DNA of 64,000 nt from Natrinema ejinorense (GCF_002494345.1 NZ_NXNI01000001.1:2046001-2110000), one strand, 5' to 3'; positions 41,594 to 54,791 are shown, numbered from the stretch's first letter. Numbers and translations are program-made. Notes: generated by a model from the letters alone, not told the origin.

Positions 41594-42055
41594 TCAGTCC
41601 TCGCCTTCGTAGTCGACGACCAGGACGGGGACGTGCGTCGAGCGGAGCACGCGCTCGGTGACGCTCCCGAGCAGCGCTCGCCGGACGCCGGAGCGGCCGT
41701 GACTGCCGATCACGATGAGGTCGATGTCGTTGTCCTCGGCGTAGTCGGCGATCATTCGGTGGGGCTCGCCACCGGCGTGGCGCTCGTGGGTAGTCAGGCC
41801 GGCCGTCTCGGCCGCCTCCGTGACGTAGCCGGTCGCCTCCTCGGCGTCCTCGCGTAACTCCGTCATTCCCTCGAACTGACCCTGTCGGATCCGGTCGACC
41901 TGCTCGGTACCCAGCCCGTACGCGATCGCGTCGGTGTCGGCGACGAACAGCGCGTGGACCTCCGCGTCGTACTGCCGGGCGAGATCGATCGCGTGATCGA
42001 CCGCTGCTTCCGCGACTCTACTTCCGTCGGTCGGAACGAGTATGCGCTCGTACAT
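41594..42055 (-). CDS. Universal stress protein (UspA family)
   Basis: 153 residues. The Usp fold opens with ERILVPTDGSRVAEAAVDHA and closes with the ATP-binding G-x2-G-x9-G-S pattern (GSHGRSGVRRALLGSVTERV) and the final strand VPVLVVDYE. ATP-binding Usp proteins commonly sit beside transporters and adjust their activity. The gene starts 2 bp after the symporter stop, so it is co-transcribed. Confidence 0.9.
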   Translation of the reverse strand: MYERILVPTDGSRVAEAAVDHAIDLARQYDAEVHALFVADTDAIAYGLGTEQVDRIRQGQFEGMTELREDAEEATGYVTEAAETAGLTTHERHAGGEPHRMIADYAEDNDIDLIVIGSHGRSGVRRALLGSVTERVLRSTHVPVLVVDYEGED

Positions 42056-42057
42056 GA

Positions 42058-43803
42058 TTAGTCGTCCGCAGGTGCGTTTCCGTCCCGGTTCTTCTCGGCG
42101 ACGATGTCCGCCGCGGTCTTGTCACTCGGCATCGGATCGGGGCTGTGACACTGGCGGACCATCTGTTTGGTCTCGAGTGGCGGCTCGGTGGTCACGAGTG
42201 AGACGGCGATCGTCACTGCGAACACGATCGGCGTGCCGATGAGTGCCGAGCCGATGGCCGGCATCCACGTCGAGATTGCCTCGATGCCGAGACCCGCACC
42301 ACCGTTGACGAGGCCGAAGTTACCCTCGTTGATCATGGGGATGAACCAGACGACGATGCCGGTCACCATGCCGCTGAGCGCGCCCTGCCGGTTCGTGTTC
42401 TCCCACCAGAGTCCGAGGAAGAACATCGGGAACAGCACGATGGCCGCGAGGGAGAACGCGAACCCGACCAGGGCCGCGATCGGCTGCTGGGGGTTCAACG
42501 CGAAGATGATCGTGAGCAGACCGATCAGGATGATGCTCAGGCGACCGACGAGCACCTGCTGGCGCTGCGTCGCGTCTTCGTTGATGATGTTCGCGTAGAT
42601 GTCGTGGGAAATCGCGGACGAGGCGGCGATGAACAGGCCGGCCGTCGTCGCGACCGCCGCGGCGATGCCGCCCGCCGCGACGAAGCCGACGAACCACTCC
42701 GGAAGGCCGGCGAGCTGTGCGGCCAACACGACGAGGACGTCACCGGCGGCGCTCGTCATGCCGGGATCGCCGTAGACGGCACCGATCTGATCGCCGTACA
42801 GCGCGGTCCCGACCGCAGCGAAGGCGGGCGCGCTGAGGTACAGCAGCGAGATGAAGAACAGCCCCCAGGTACACGACCAGCGGGCGACGCGTTCGTTCTT
42901 GACCGTGTAGAACCTGACCAGCACGTGGGGCAGTCCACACGTCCCGAAGACCAGGCTGAAACAGGTCGCGACCCACAGGTAGTAGCTCCCGCCCGCGAAC
43001 GGGGCCGAGAACTCGCTCGCGAGACTGTCGATCATCATCCCGTACTGAAGCTGGGGGAGCACCGTGGTGAAGCCGCCCGCCCAGCCGGTCGCGACCAGCC
43101 CGAGCAGGAACGCGACGATGAGGATGACGTACTGCAGGACCATGTTCTTGGTCGCGCCGAGCATCCCCGACAGCGAGAGGTAGGCGACGGTGATGACCAT
43201 GAAGACGACCATCATCGTCTGGTACGCGGTCAGCAAGCCGCCGGTGAGCGCCGACCAGTCACCGAGGATGTACAACCCGACGAGCCCCATCCCGCGGGCC
43301 TGACCGAGCGCGTAGACGAACCCGATCAGGAACGTGGTGAGCGCCGCAAGGGCGCGTGCGGTGTCGGAATTGAATCGGTCGCCGACGAAGTCCGGTGCGG
43401 TGTACTTCCCGAACCGCCGCATCTGGGCGGCCATGAAGATCAGCAGGATGAAGTAGCCCGTCGTCCAGCCGATGACGTACGCGAGGCCGTAGACGCCTGC
43501 TGTCGCAACCGTTGCAGCCACGCCGAGGTACGTCGCCGCGGACATCCAGTTGGCCCCGATGGCCATCCCGTTCTCGATGTTCCCGATCGACCGACCGGCG
43601 ACCCACATGTCGTCGGTGTCGGCGACCTGGAACATGAAGCCGGCAACGATGAACAGCAACATCATCCCGATGACGATGATCGCCGGCAGCAATTTGAACG
43701 AGACGTTCAGACTCTCCGGGAGTAGTTTGGAACCCGACTGCAGCGGCATCAATTCCGCCGCGCCGATCGCGAGATCGGCCACCAGCGGGGCAGCGTCGAT
43801 CAT
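42058..43803 (-). CDS. Sodium:solute symporter large subunit (VC_2705/ActP-like)
   Basis: 581 residues with about 13 membrane helices of the SSS family. AGRSIGNIENGMAIGANWMSAA is the unwound first core helix of the fold, and later segments such as GISHDIYANIINED-type sequence (SAISHDIYANIINED) are typical. The TIGR03648-like branch works with a DUF4212 small subunit, which overlaps it here as ATGA. Placement next to an acetyl-CoA synthetase gene and upstream of a Usp gene suggests uptake of acetate or another short carboxylate; this is inference from context. Confidence 0.9.
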   Translation of the reverse strand: MIDAAPLVADLAIGAAELMPLQSGSKLLPESLNVSFKLLPAIIVIGMMLLFIVAGFMFQVADTDDMWVAGRSIGNIENGMAIGANWMSAATYLGVAATVATAGVYGLAYVIGWTTGYFILLIFMAAQMRRFGKYTAPDFVGDRFNSDTARALAALTTFLIGFVYALGQARGMGLVGLYILGDWSALTGGLLTAYQTMMVVFMVITVAYLSLSGMLGATKNMVLQYVILIVAFLLGLVATGWAGGFTTVLPQLQYGMMIDSLASEFSAPFAGGSYYLWVATCFSLVFGTCGLPHVLVRFYTVKNERVARWSCTWGLFFISLLYLSAPAFAAVGTALYGDQIGAVYGDPGMTSAAGDVLVVLAAQLAGLPEWFVGFVAAGGIAAAVATTAGLFIAASSAISHDIYANIINEDATQRQQVLVGRLSIILIGLLTIIFALNPQQPIAALVGFAFSLAAIVLFPMFFLGLWWENTNRQGALSGMVTGIVVWFIPMINEGNFGLVNGGAGLGIEAISTWMPAIGSALIGTPIVFAVTIAVSLVTTEPPLETKQMVRQCHSPDPMPSDKTAADIVAEKNRDGNAPADD

Positions 43804-44252
43804 TCGTCGACACCTCCGTCAGTCGCGGCCGCGTCGTCGGGGACGGTGTCGGTCGTCTCCGGTTCGACGACGCCCTGTTCGATCCCGTACTTCTCGTCGA
43901 TCTGGTCGCGCTTTCGTGCATACCACACCGAAAGGACGAGCGCTGCTCCCGGTCCGACGATCGCGAGCAGGAAGTAGTGCAACGGGAAGCCGATCAGTGG
44001 TATCGACTGCGTCATCGTATCGGGCGCGAGACGCGTCGCCGTGATCGGTGCGAACGTCGTCAACACCCAGATGCCAAAGCCGATCCAGATGATCCGCAGG
44101 TGATCCCGCATGAACGGGGTCGCCGGCTTCAAGAGGTTGATCTCGACGTCCATGTAGTCGATTTGCTGTTCGCGCTCGACGTCGCTCATCCCGCCGTCGG
44201 TCGCTATGTCACGGGAACCGTCTTCCGTATCGTGATTGGTGTTATCTGGCAT
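43800..44252 (-). CDS. DUF4212 symporter small subunit
   Basis: 150 residues beginning at the ATG at 44252; the frame is open much further upstream but runs through the neighbouring acs gene. An acidic N-terminus of about 45 residues is followed by two membrane helices (IWIGFGIWVLTTFAPITAT and FPLHYFLLAIVGPGAALVLS) and the conserved YARKRDQIDEKYG, the core of DUF4212 (small subunit of the solute:sodium symporter pair). It lies 71 bp downstream of acs and overlaps the large subunit by 4 bp. Confidence 0.88.
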   Translation of the reverse strand: MPDNTNHDTEDGSRDIATDGGMSDVEREQQIDYMDVEINLLKPATPFMRDHLRIIWIGFGIWVLTTFAPITATRLAPDTMTQSIPLIGFPLHYFLLAIVGPGAALVLSVWYARKRDQIDEKYGIEQGVVEPETTDTVPDDAAATDGGVDE

Positions 44253-44323
44253 AGTTTCGTGTAGCGTCTGTCGATCAGTGTCGTTTCGTCGGTCCGAAAT
44301 GTCGATGTTCGAACCGGACCGCC

Positions 44324-46303
<1,980 letters not shown>

Positions 46304-46652
46304 GGTCCATCCACATCATTGATAACCATGATAGTAAAGCCGGCCTCTAGTTGTGCAAAACCGATCGGATTCTCACAGGGTGATCTAGCAAATCCGTATT
46401 GTATTAATACGCGAGAGAGGGTCATCGTCCGCGATATATTCGGCTATTGCCGGCGAGAGGGGCCACGGTTCGTGATGTGGTCCCAGTATGTGGGACAATT
46501 CTGTCCGCTCCAGGACGCGGCCCTAGAGAGCTAGTATCCATCCCAGGCGGTGACGCTCAAACTGACACTCCCTGCGAAATCGATGCGACAGGTCCGTGAG
46601 AAGCCACGAGTACCGACCGCTCGCTCCGTGTCGCGGGCCCCGATCGCCGCGT
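46304..46652. other. Intergenic region upstream of acs copy 1
   Basis: 349 bp between acs copy 1 and the Bat-like gene, both on the minus strand. It holds the acs TATA-like element near 46336, a 5-bp-arm repeat GTATT-gtatt-AATAC near 46397, and a perfect 17-bp inverted repeat at 46480-46496. No gene is seen. Confidence 0.6.
46480..46496. promoter_or_regulatory. Inverted repeat, candidate operator or terminator
   Basis: GTCCCA, a 5-bp spacer GTATG, then TGGGAC: perfect 6-bp arms. It lies about 140 bp upstream of the acs TATA element and about 155 bp after the end of the Bat-like gene, so either a regulator site or a transcript-end hairpin is possible. Confidence 0.4.
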
Positions 46653-48863
46653 CTAGTCGGCCGGATCGTCGAAGAACGTCCGAAGCAACTCGTGTTGTCC
46701 CTTCCGGAGGTGGTTGTGTAACGTCGGCGAGGAGACACCCATGGCGTCGGCGATTTCCTCGGCCGTGCTCTCCCGTGGCCAGTCGTAGTAGCCGCCGAAA
46801 TACGCTGCCCGAAGCGCAGCCACCTGGCGGTCGGTCAACCGATCTTCGAGCCCTTCGCGGAACTCGCGGGCCGTCTGGACGGTCCGTTCGGCGTCGCGTT
46901 TCCCGAGCAGTTCGGAGTCGGGGAACGACGAGCGGAGTCCATCGACGATCGTCCGGAGGTCAGCGTCGGCCGCACAATCGCCGATGATCGTCGCGGTACC
47001 GCCCTCGAAGAGCGCCTCGTGGACGGTCACGCCGTACTCGGACAACGTGACGATCGGACAGGAACCCTCGATGACGAACTCGACGCGCCACCCGTCCTCG
47101 TCGGTTTCGACCAACCGACAGTCCTCGATTTCCGTGGCGGCGTCGGCGAGGTCGAAGACGTCGACCGGCGATGCCCCCTCGAGTCGGACGTAGTAGAGTT
47201 GCGTCGACTCGCCGATCGGAACCCGCGAATCGAGTTCGAACCGACAATCGAGCCGACGCGAGGCGTCGACGAAAAAGGAGCGGTCGTCGCGACAGGCGAC
47301 CTCGAGTTCGAGGACCCGGTCGGACAGCAGGAGGTTCCGTCGGCGAACGGCACCGATCGCGTAGCCGACCTGCCGGCCGATCGTCGTGAGCCACGTCCGC
47401 TCCTCCTCGCCGAAGGCGTTCGAGCGGTCAGTCGCGAGCGAAAGCGCCCCGTAGACGGTGTCGCCGTACGCGAGCGGGACTCTCCCGACGGTCCCCTCGA
47501 ACCGCTCGCCGTCCTCGAGGGTCGCGGTAACCTCGCCCGCAACCATCACCTGGTCGGTCGCGTCGGTGTCAGCCGCCGGTTCCGGCCCCCCGAGGGCAGC
47601 GATCGGTTCGTCCGCGTGCCACTCGTCGGGAACGACCCCCTCGACCGCATCGAGATCGATTCCGCTGGACGCGCGACTCTCGCGGGGGCGATCCGCGAGC
47701 GTCGTTCGATCGATCCACGCGAACTCGTAGCCCCGTCCGTCCGTGAGTGTGGTACACGTCACCGTCTCGATCTCCTCGTGATCGGTCGACTCGAGCAGCG
47801 CAGCCGTCACTGCCCGGTGACGCCGGGAGATCGCATACAATCCGTCGAGTTCGTTTCGCTGCTCGCGGACGTCCTCGAGTTCCTCGTAGGCGGTCGTCAT
47901 ATCGCGGACGAAGACGGCAAACCCGCGGTGTCGGCCCTGGTCGTCCCGGAGCGGCGAGACGACTTCGGTCGCACGGAACTGCGAGCCGTCCTTGTGGACG
48001 CGCCAGCCATCGGTCTCGCAGCCGGACTCCTCGAGCGCCCTCGAGAGCGTGCGTTCGGGCGCACCGTCCTCGACGGCGTCGTCGGTGTAAAACGCGGAGA
48101 CGTGGGTGCCGACGATTTCGCCGGCTCGATAGCCGAACATCGCGGCCGCGCTCCGGTTCCAGCGTTCGACGTAGCCGTCGGCGTCGATGCGGACGAGCGC
48201 GTAGCGTTCGCTCGCGGCCAACAGCAGCCGGACGACGCTATCGTCGCTCACCGCGGGGCCGGAACGCGGGTCGCCGGACCGGGGGCCCGATGGCTCCTCG
48301 ACGGCGTCGAAGGCGTCGACGATTTCGCCGTCAGTCGGTTCGGGCATGTACGATTCGAGGGCCTCGAAGCTGCGCCAGCCACCCACAGTCTTGACGACGC
48401 GGGGGTTGACGTCGTGTTCGACCAGCGCGGTGTGTGCGAAGTACTGTCGGAGGCTGCTCGTGGAAACGTCGGTGAGACCGGGATCCTCGAACAGGTCGGC
48501 CGCCCGATCGGCGACGTCGGAGACGAGCATCTGGAGCCGGCGCGGCGTCACGCTGAAGATCCGGTCGTCGGTCGAGAGGTCGTTACTGCGGGCATAGCGT
48601 CGAAGTTCGCGTTCGACGCGGGTCGGCAGGTAGGCAGTGCGGCGTCCGCCGTCACCGGTCGGAACTCGCATCAGGTATCGCGGCGGATCGATCCGCACCT
48701 GCTCGATGTCGTCGATCGTGAGACGGGTCAGCTCGGCCGGCCGAAGCCCGACGTCCCCACAGAGCCGAAGCACCAGGGCCTCGCGATAGGTTTCCGCGGC
48801 ATCCAGCAGGGAGTCGTACGCCCGTCGCGTGAGTACCGCCCCCGAATCCCCCTCGAGACTCAT
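46653..48863 (-). CDS. Bat-like regulator: degenerate tyrosine recombinase-PAS-GAF-HTH_10
   Basis: 736 residues. Residues 1-185 resemble a tyrosine recombinase catalytic domain (CGDVGLRPAEL with Arg41, SSLRQYFAHT with Arg139, and Tyr172 in LESYM), but the His three residues before Arg139 is Ser, so DNA cutting is unlikely. A PAS domain follows (about 210-330: YALVRIDADGYVERWNRSAA and GFAVFVRDMT), then a GAF-like region, a bacterioopsin-activator domain and a C-terminal HTH_10 (LTDRQVAALRAAYFGGYYDW and SSPTLHNHLRKGQHELL). It is a cytoplasmic sensor-regulator. Lying between two acs genes, it may control acetate use; this is inference. Confidence 0.85.
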   Translation of the reverse strand: MSLEGDSGAVLTRRAYDSLLDAAETYREALVLRLCGDVGLRPAELTRLTIDDIEQVRIDPPRYLMRVPTGDGGRRTAYLPTRVERELRRYARSNDLSTDDRIFSVTPRRLQMLVSDVADRAADLFEDPGLTDVSTSSLRQYFAHTALVEHDVNPRVVKTVGGWRSFEALESYMPEPTDGEIVDAFDAVEEPSGPRSGDPRSGPAVSDDSVVRLLLAASERYALVRIDADGYVERWNRSAAAMFGYRAGEIVGTHVSAFYTDDAVEDGAPERTLSRALEESGCETDGWRVHKDGSQFRATEVVSPLRDDQGRHRGFAVFVRDMTTAYEELEDVREQRNELDGLYAISRRHRAVTAALLESTDHEEIETVTCTTLTDGRGYEFAWIDRTTLADRPRESRASSGIDLDAVEGVVPDEWHADEPIAALGGPEPAADTDATDQVMVAGEVTATLEDGERFEGTVGRVPLAYGDTVYGALSLATDRSNAFGEEERTWLTTIGRQVGYAIGAVRRRNLLLSDRVLELEVACRDDRSFFVDASRRLDCRFELDSRVPIGESTQLYYVRLEGASPVDVFDLADAATEIEDCRLVETDEDGWRVEFVIEGSCPIVTLSEYGVTVHEALFEGGTATIIGDCAADADLRTIVDGLRSSFPDSELLGKRDAERTVQTAREFREGLEDRLTDRQVAALRAAYFGGYYDWPRESTAEEIADAMGVSSPTLHNHLRKGQHELLRTFFDDPAD

Positions 48864-48995
48864 GGCATTCCTTTCGTTGCTTCTAACGACTCGAACATAA
48901 TTCTATCGCCCGTAATCGGCATTCGCGGACGATTCTCACCAACGCGGAGGTTATCGGGAGGTGGACCGTTTCGGGACCGTAGAATGAGCGAAATC

Positions 48996-50990
<1,995 letters not shown>

Positions 50991-51018
50991 GTCTCGTCCG
51001 AACCGTGGTGAGTCAGAG

Positions 51019-51027
51019 GAATAAACG
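51019..51027 (-). promoter_or_regulatory. TATA box of acs copy 2
   Basis: Minus strand GTTTATTCC about 32 nt upstream of the ATG at 50990. Confidence 0.5.
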
Positions 51028-51089
51028 TTCCTCCGAACCGCCATCCCTGGGGGCAGTGACAGTATCCTGATTCGGCTCGGGTCGCCCGG

Positions 51090-51587
51090 CTACAGCTCGT
51101 TCGTCGAATCGATATCCGAGATTTCCTCGGAATCCGGGTCGGTACCGGGACGACGCACGACGTAGACGTCGTAGCGCTGGTCGTTCGCGACCGGACTGCC
51201 GACGCTCGACTGCGGTGCGATCACCGAGCCCGCGTTCTCCGAGCCGATAAAGACCACCGACGCGTCGACGTCGGCGGCGACCCGGCGGATCTCGCGGACG
51301 GTCTCCGTCGTCGACGTCGCGGTCGGTTCGTCGGAACTGACCCGTTCGGTCCGGAACGTCGCCGACGGGGTAACCTCCCGGGCGCGACTCTCGATCCCCT
51401 CGGCGATCGCCTCCGCGTCGAACGGCTCGCCGTGAGCGATCCAGCCCCGGTCGCGCGCGTAGTCGGCATCGTCCGGGATCACCGTCAGGACGACGACTTC
51501 CTCGTCGAGCAGGTCGCCGAACATCGACGCCCGCTCGAGTGCGTGCGTTGCCAACTCCGAGCCATCGAACGGAACGAGTAGTGACAT
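51090..51587 (-). CDS. Universal stress protein-like, divergent
   Basis: 165 residues. It opens as a Usp domain (MSLLVPFDGSELATHALERA) and ends its core with YDVYVVRRP, but the usual ATP-binding GxxGxxxxxxxxxGS loop is replaced by SENAGSVIAPQSSVGSPVAN, so nucleotide binding is uncertain. An acidic tail follows. It lies 99 bp upstream of acs copy 2 on the same strand. Confidence 0.82.
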   Translation of the reverse strand: MSLLVPFDGSELATHALERASMFGDLLDEEVVVLTVIPDDADYARDRGWIAHGEPFDAEAIAEGIESRAREVTPSATFRTERVSSDEPTATSTTETVREIRRVAADVDASVVFIGSENAGSVIAPQSSVGSPVANDQRYDVYVVRRPGTDPDSEEISDIDSTNEL

Positions 51588-51695
51588 ACGATCATATCAC
51601 ACGACAGGAAGGGTAAATGTTCTCCCTCCGACACCGGGGCTCACTCGCGGTGGGCCCGTCGTCGCGCGGTATCCGAACGCGGGCCAACCGCCGCC

Positions 51696-52118
51696 CTAGC
51701 CGACGACCAACACCGGACGGTCCGTGGTCCTGACGACCCTGTCGACGGTACTCCCGAGCAACGCTCCCTTGAACGACGAGCGCCCCCGGGACCCGAGGAC
51801 GAGCGCATCCACGTCCCGCTCGCCGGCGTAGTCGAGGATCTCCTCGTGTGGAACGCCGGACCGAACCGCCGTCTCGACGGGGACGTCGGCTGCCGTTGCC
51901 GTCGCTTCGAGGGCCTCGAGCCACTCCGCCGCGCGCTCCTCGAGGTGGCGGTGGGCCTCTTCGGGGTCGACGATACCCGTGTCGTAGGCAGTCCGTTCGT
52001 CGACGACTGCGATCCCGTACAGCGGCGCGTCGAATCGCTTCGCGAGTTCGATCGCGTGGTCGACTGCCGTCCCAGCGGCCTCGCTCCCGTCGGTCGCAAC
52101 CAGAATCGAATCGTACAT
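51696..52118 (-). CDS. Universal stress protein (UspA family)
   Basis: 140 residues from the ATG at 52118; a longer frame upstream is rich in Arg and Ser and runs across the divergent promoter. The Usp domain is complete: YDSILVATDGSEAAGTAVDH at the start and GSRGRSSFKGALLGSTVDRV, the ATP-binding loop, near the end, closing with RPVLVVG. It is divergent from the Fe-alcohol dehydrogenase gene. Confidence 0.9.
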   Translation of the reverse strand: MYDSILVATDGSEAAGTAVDHAIELAKRFDAPLYGIAVVDERTAYDTGIVDPEEAHRHLEERAAEWLEALEATATAADVPVETAVRSGVPHEEILDYAGERDVDALVLGSRGRSSFKGALLGSTVDRVVRTTDRPVLVVG

Positions 52119-52244
52119 GCTCGTCGATACGGACGCCCTCGAGAAAGGCCTGTGGCTCGTTCGCGTCGGCCGAGGATACCGGACTCGACGCGAACGGCTG
52201 ACCGCTGTGCGCCGTTTTAACACCGATCGGCCCGAAGGGACGCC

Positions 52245-53462
52245 ATGACCCGAGCGAGCGACCGCGATCCGTCATTCCGATTCGAATACGACCCCGCGAC
52301 GATCCGATTTGGCACCGACTGCGTCGACGCCCTCGAGACCGAACTCGCGGCGCAGGGGCTCGAGCGAGCCCTGGTCGTCTGTGGCTCGACCGTCGGGACC
52401 ACGCCCGCGGTGATCGAGCCGGTCACGCGAGGCCTCGGCGATCGGCTGGCCGGGGTCTTCGACGAGACGACGCCAAAGAAACGGCTCGCAACGGCCGTCG
52501 ACGGTCGCGAGCGCCTGAGAGACGACGACGGGGATGTGCTCGTCAGTCTCGGCGGTGGCAGCAGTCTCGACGTCGCGAGGGTGATCAGCGTGCTCGCGGC
52601 GAGCGATCGATCGGCCCGAGACGTGGCCGACGAGGTCGTCGAGACGGGAACGATTACGGTTCCCGACGAGGGACTGCTCCCGATCGTGTCGATTCCGACG
52701 ACGCTGGCCGGTGCCGACCTCTCGACGGTGGCCGGCGTCACTGCCGGACCGGACTCGGGGCTCGACGAGGAGATCGGTGGCGGCATTTCCGATCCCGAAT
52801 TGATGCCCACGGCCGCGTTCTACGACCCCGAACTGGTCGCGACCACGCCGGACCCGGTGCTCGCCGGCTCGGCGATGAACGGCTTCGACAAGGGAGTCGA
52901 GACGCTCTACACGGCCAACGCGACGCCGGTGACCGACGCGACGGCCAGCGACGGACTCGAGACGCTCGCGGACGGTCTCCGGGCGTTCGGCGACGGGAGT
53001 CGCGACCTCGAGACCCTCGAGCGGATCCTCGAAGGGACCGTCCTCGTTCAGTACGGCATCTCCCGTCCCGGTGAGACCACGCTGTCGATCGTGCACGCCT
53101 TCGGCCACGGACTCACACGCACGGGCGAGGTTCAGCAGGGGGCCGCCCACGGGATCGTCGTCCCCCACGTCCTCGAGTACTGCTTCGAGCAGGACGGCGT
53201 CGACGCACGAGCGGGGGCGCTCGCCGACGCGCTCGGGGTCGGGGACGCCACGGATCAGGCCGCCGCAGTCGTCGAGGCGGTGACCGAGATCCGGGACGGG
53301 CTCGGACTCCCGTCGCGCTTGCGGGACGTCGACGGTCCCGAACCCGACGAGTTCGCCGCGGTCGCGGACGCGATCCTGAACGACGCGTTCATGGCGAACG
53401 CACCGCCGGGCCTGGAGCCGACCGTCGCGGAGATCGACGGTATCCTCGAGCGGGCGTGGTAG
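52245..53462 (+). CDS. Iron-containing alcohol dehydrogenase family protein
   Basis: 405 residues of the Fe-ADH family. The NAD-binding Gly-rich DVLVSLGGGSSLDVARVIS (about 98-116) and SIPTTLAGADLS are typical. Of the four metal ligands expected, Asp215 (NGFDKGVET), a His in SIVHAFGHGL (284/288) and His302 in GAAHGIVVPH are there, but the His four residues after Asp215 is Glu219. So the metal site is altered and could prefer another ion. The substrate alcohol or aldehyde is unknown. It is a single gene on the plus strand. Confidence 0.85.
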   Translation: MTRASDRDPSFRFEYDPATIRFGTDCVDALETELAAQGLERALVVCGSTVGTTPAVIEPVTRGLGDRLAGVFDETTPKKRLATAVDGRERLRDDDGDVLVSLGGGSSLDVARVISVLAASDRSARDVADEVVETGTITVPDEGLLPIVSIPTTLAGADLSTVAGVTAGPDSGLDEEIGGGISDPELMPTAAFYDPELVATTPDPVLAGSAMNGFDKGVETLYTANATPVTDATASDGLETLADGLRAFGDGSRDLETLERILEGTVLVQYGISRPGETTLSIVHAFGHGLTRTGEVQQGAAHGIVVPHVLEYCFEQDGVDARAGALADALGVGDATDQAAAVVEAVTEIRDGLGLPSRLRDVDGPEPDEFAAVADAILNDAFMANAPPGLEPTVAEIDGILERAW

Positions 53463-53477
53463 CCCACCTGGGACGTG

Positions 53478-53957
53478 TCACTCCCTCGCTTCAGCGCGCC
53501 GGTGGCGCGGCTCGAGCGACGACGGCGGCTCGACGCCTCGCGGCGGCGGCTCGAGGCCGTCGTGCAGCGGAGAGAGCAGCCACGTGCCATAGATCCCGAG
53601 GATCGTGACCCCTGCCACGAGGAGGAACAGAACCGTCGGTTCCGCGAAGTGGACGATCCGAAGCAGGGTGAGGCCGATTCCACTACCGAACAGCCCACTG
53701 ACGACGACGGTACGGACTCCCTCCGGAACGAGCGAGTACAACCGATCCCGCCAGTACACGGCGTACACGAAGCCACAGAGCACCCCGAGGGACGCCGCGA
53801 CCGGATACGCCGTCGGCGCTGGGATGCTCGTTTCTCGCGTCGCGAGGAAGGCGAAAACGGGGAGCCAACAGCAGATACCGACGAACTCGCCGCGGCGTCC
53901 GTCGGGCATCGTCCACCCGTCGTCGTCACGGAACCACTCGAGGCCGGGCCTGCTCAT
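53478..53957 (-). CDS. Membrane protein, unknown
   Basis: 159 residues from the ATG at 53957 (MSRPGLEWFRDDDGW); the frame upstream runs into the queC end and has no membrane character. Four hydrophobic segments are visible: VGICCWLPVFAFLATRE, ASLGVLCGFVYAVYW, TVVVSGLFGSGIGLTLL and VLFLLVAGVTILGIYGTWLL. The C-terminus is Pro/Arg-rich. No family recognised. It lies 67 bp downstream of queC on the same strand. Confidence 0.7.
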   Translation of the reverse strand: MSRPGLEWFRDDDGWTMPDGRRGEFVGICCWLPVFAFLATRETSIPAPTAYPVAASLGVLCGFVYAVYWRDRLYSLVPEGVRTVVVSGLFGSGIGLTLLRIVHFAEPTVLFLLVAGVTILGIYGTWLLSPLHDGLEPPPRGVEPPSSLEPRHRRAEARE

Positions 53958-54024
53958 CGTCGTCCGATAGGATATGTCGGGTAAAAATCGTTTTGTGTGG
54001 CTGGGACGATCGCCGATCGGCCCG

Positions 54025-54774
54025 TTATTCGCCGCCGGTCTCTCCGACGTACGACGGCCGCTGGGCGTACTCGATCGGATCGCGGACGCCGACGTTCCGG
54101 AACGCCTGGAGTCGGAACGCACAGGCATCGCAGGTCCCACACGCGGGCTCGTTCTCGCGGTAGCAACTCCAGGTGTGCTCGTAGGGGACCTCGAGTTCGA
54201 CGCCGTGTTCGGCGATGTCGGTCTTCGACCACTCGACGAAGGGCGCTTCGATCGCGATCTCCGTCTCGGGTTTCGTGCCGACGTCGACCACCCGCTCGAA
54301 GGCCTCGAAGAACTCGGGACGGCAGTCGGGATACCCCGAAAAGTCCTCGCTGTGTGCGCCGATAAAGACCGCCTCGCAGTCGTTGGCTTCGGCGTACGCG
54401 ACGGCCATCGAGAGCAGGTTCGCGTTCCGGAAGGGAACGTACGAGGTGGGAATTTCGTCGCTCTCGAGGTCGGCGTCCGCGACGTTCAGTTCCTCGTCGG
54501 TGAGGCTCGAGGCACCGATCGCCGAGAGGTGTCCCGTCTCGACCCGCAGGAAATCGGCCGCATCGAAGTGGTCAGCGAGTCGGCGGGCACACTCGTGTTC
54601 GCGGTTTTCGGTCCGCTGGCCGTAGGAGGTGTGGAGGCAATAGATCTCGTAGCCCTGCTTGCGGGCCTCGGCGGCGGCGGTGGCGCTGTCCATCCCGCCC
54701 GACAGGAGGACGACGGCGCGTTTGGCGGTCGGTTCGTCGGTCGCAGACGCGGTGGTTGTGGTGGTATCGGTCAT
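54025..54774 (-). CDS. queC: 7-cyano-7-deazaguanine synthase QueC
   Basis: 249 residues. The PP-loop VVLLSGGMDSATAAAEA near residue 20, HTSYGQRTENRE and FIGAHSEDFSGYPDCRPEFF are QueC signatures, and the four zinc-binding Cys lie near the C-terminus (CYRENEPACGTCDAC). It converts 7-carboxy-7-deazaguanine to preQ0 with ATP and ammonia. In archaea preQ0 feeds archaeosine synthesis at tRNA position 15. A low-complexity Thr-rich N-terminus precedes the loop. It is the third gene of queD-queE-queC. Confidence 0.95.
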   Translation of the reverse strand: MTDTTTTTASATDEPTAKRAVVLLSGGMDSATAAAEARKQGYEIYCLHTSYGQRTENREHECARRLADHFDAADFLRVETGHLSAIGASSLTDEELNVADADLESDEIPTSYVPFRNANLLSMAVAYAEANDCEAVFIGAHSEDFSGYPDCRPEFFEAFERVVDVGTKPETEIAIEAPFVEWSKTDIAEHGVELEVPYEHTWSCYRENEPACGTCDACAFRLQAFRNVGVRDPIEYAQRPSYVGETGGE

Positions 54775-54791
54775 CGTAGCTCGAGTGGTGG

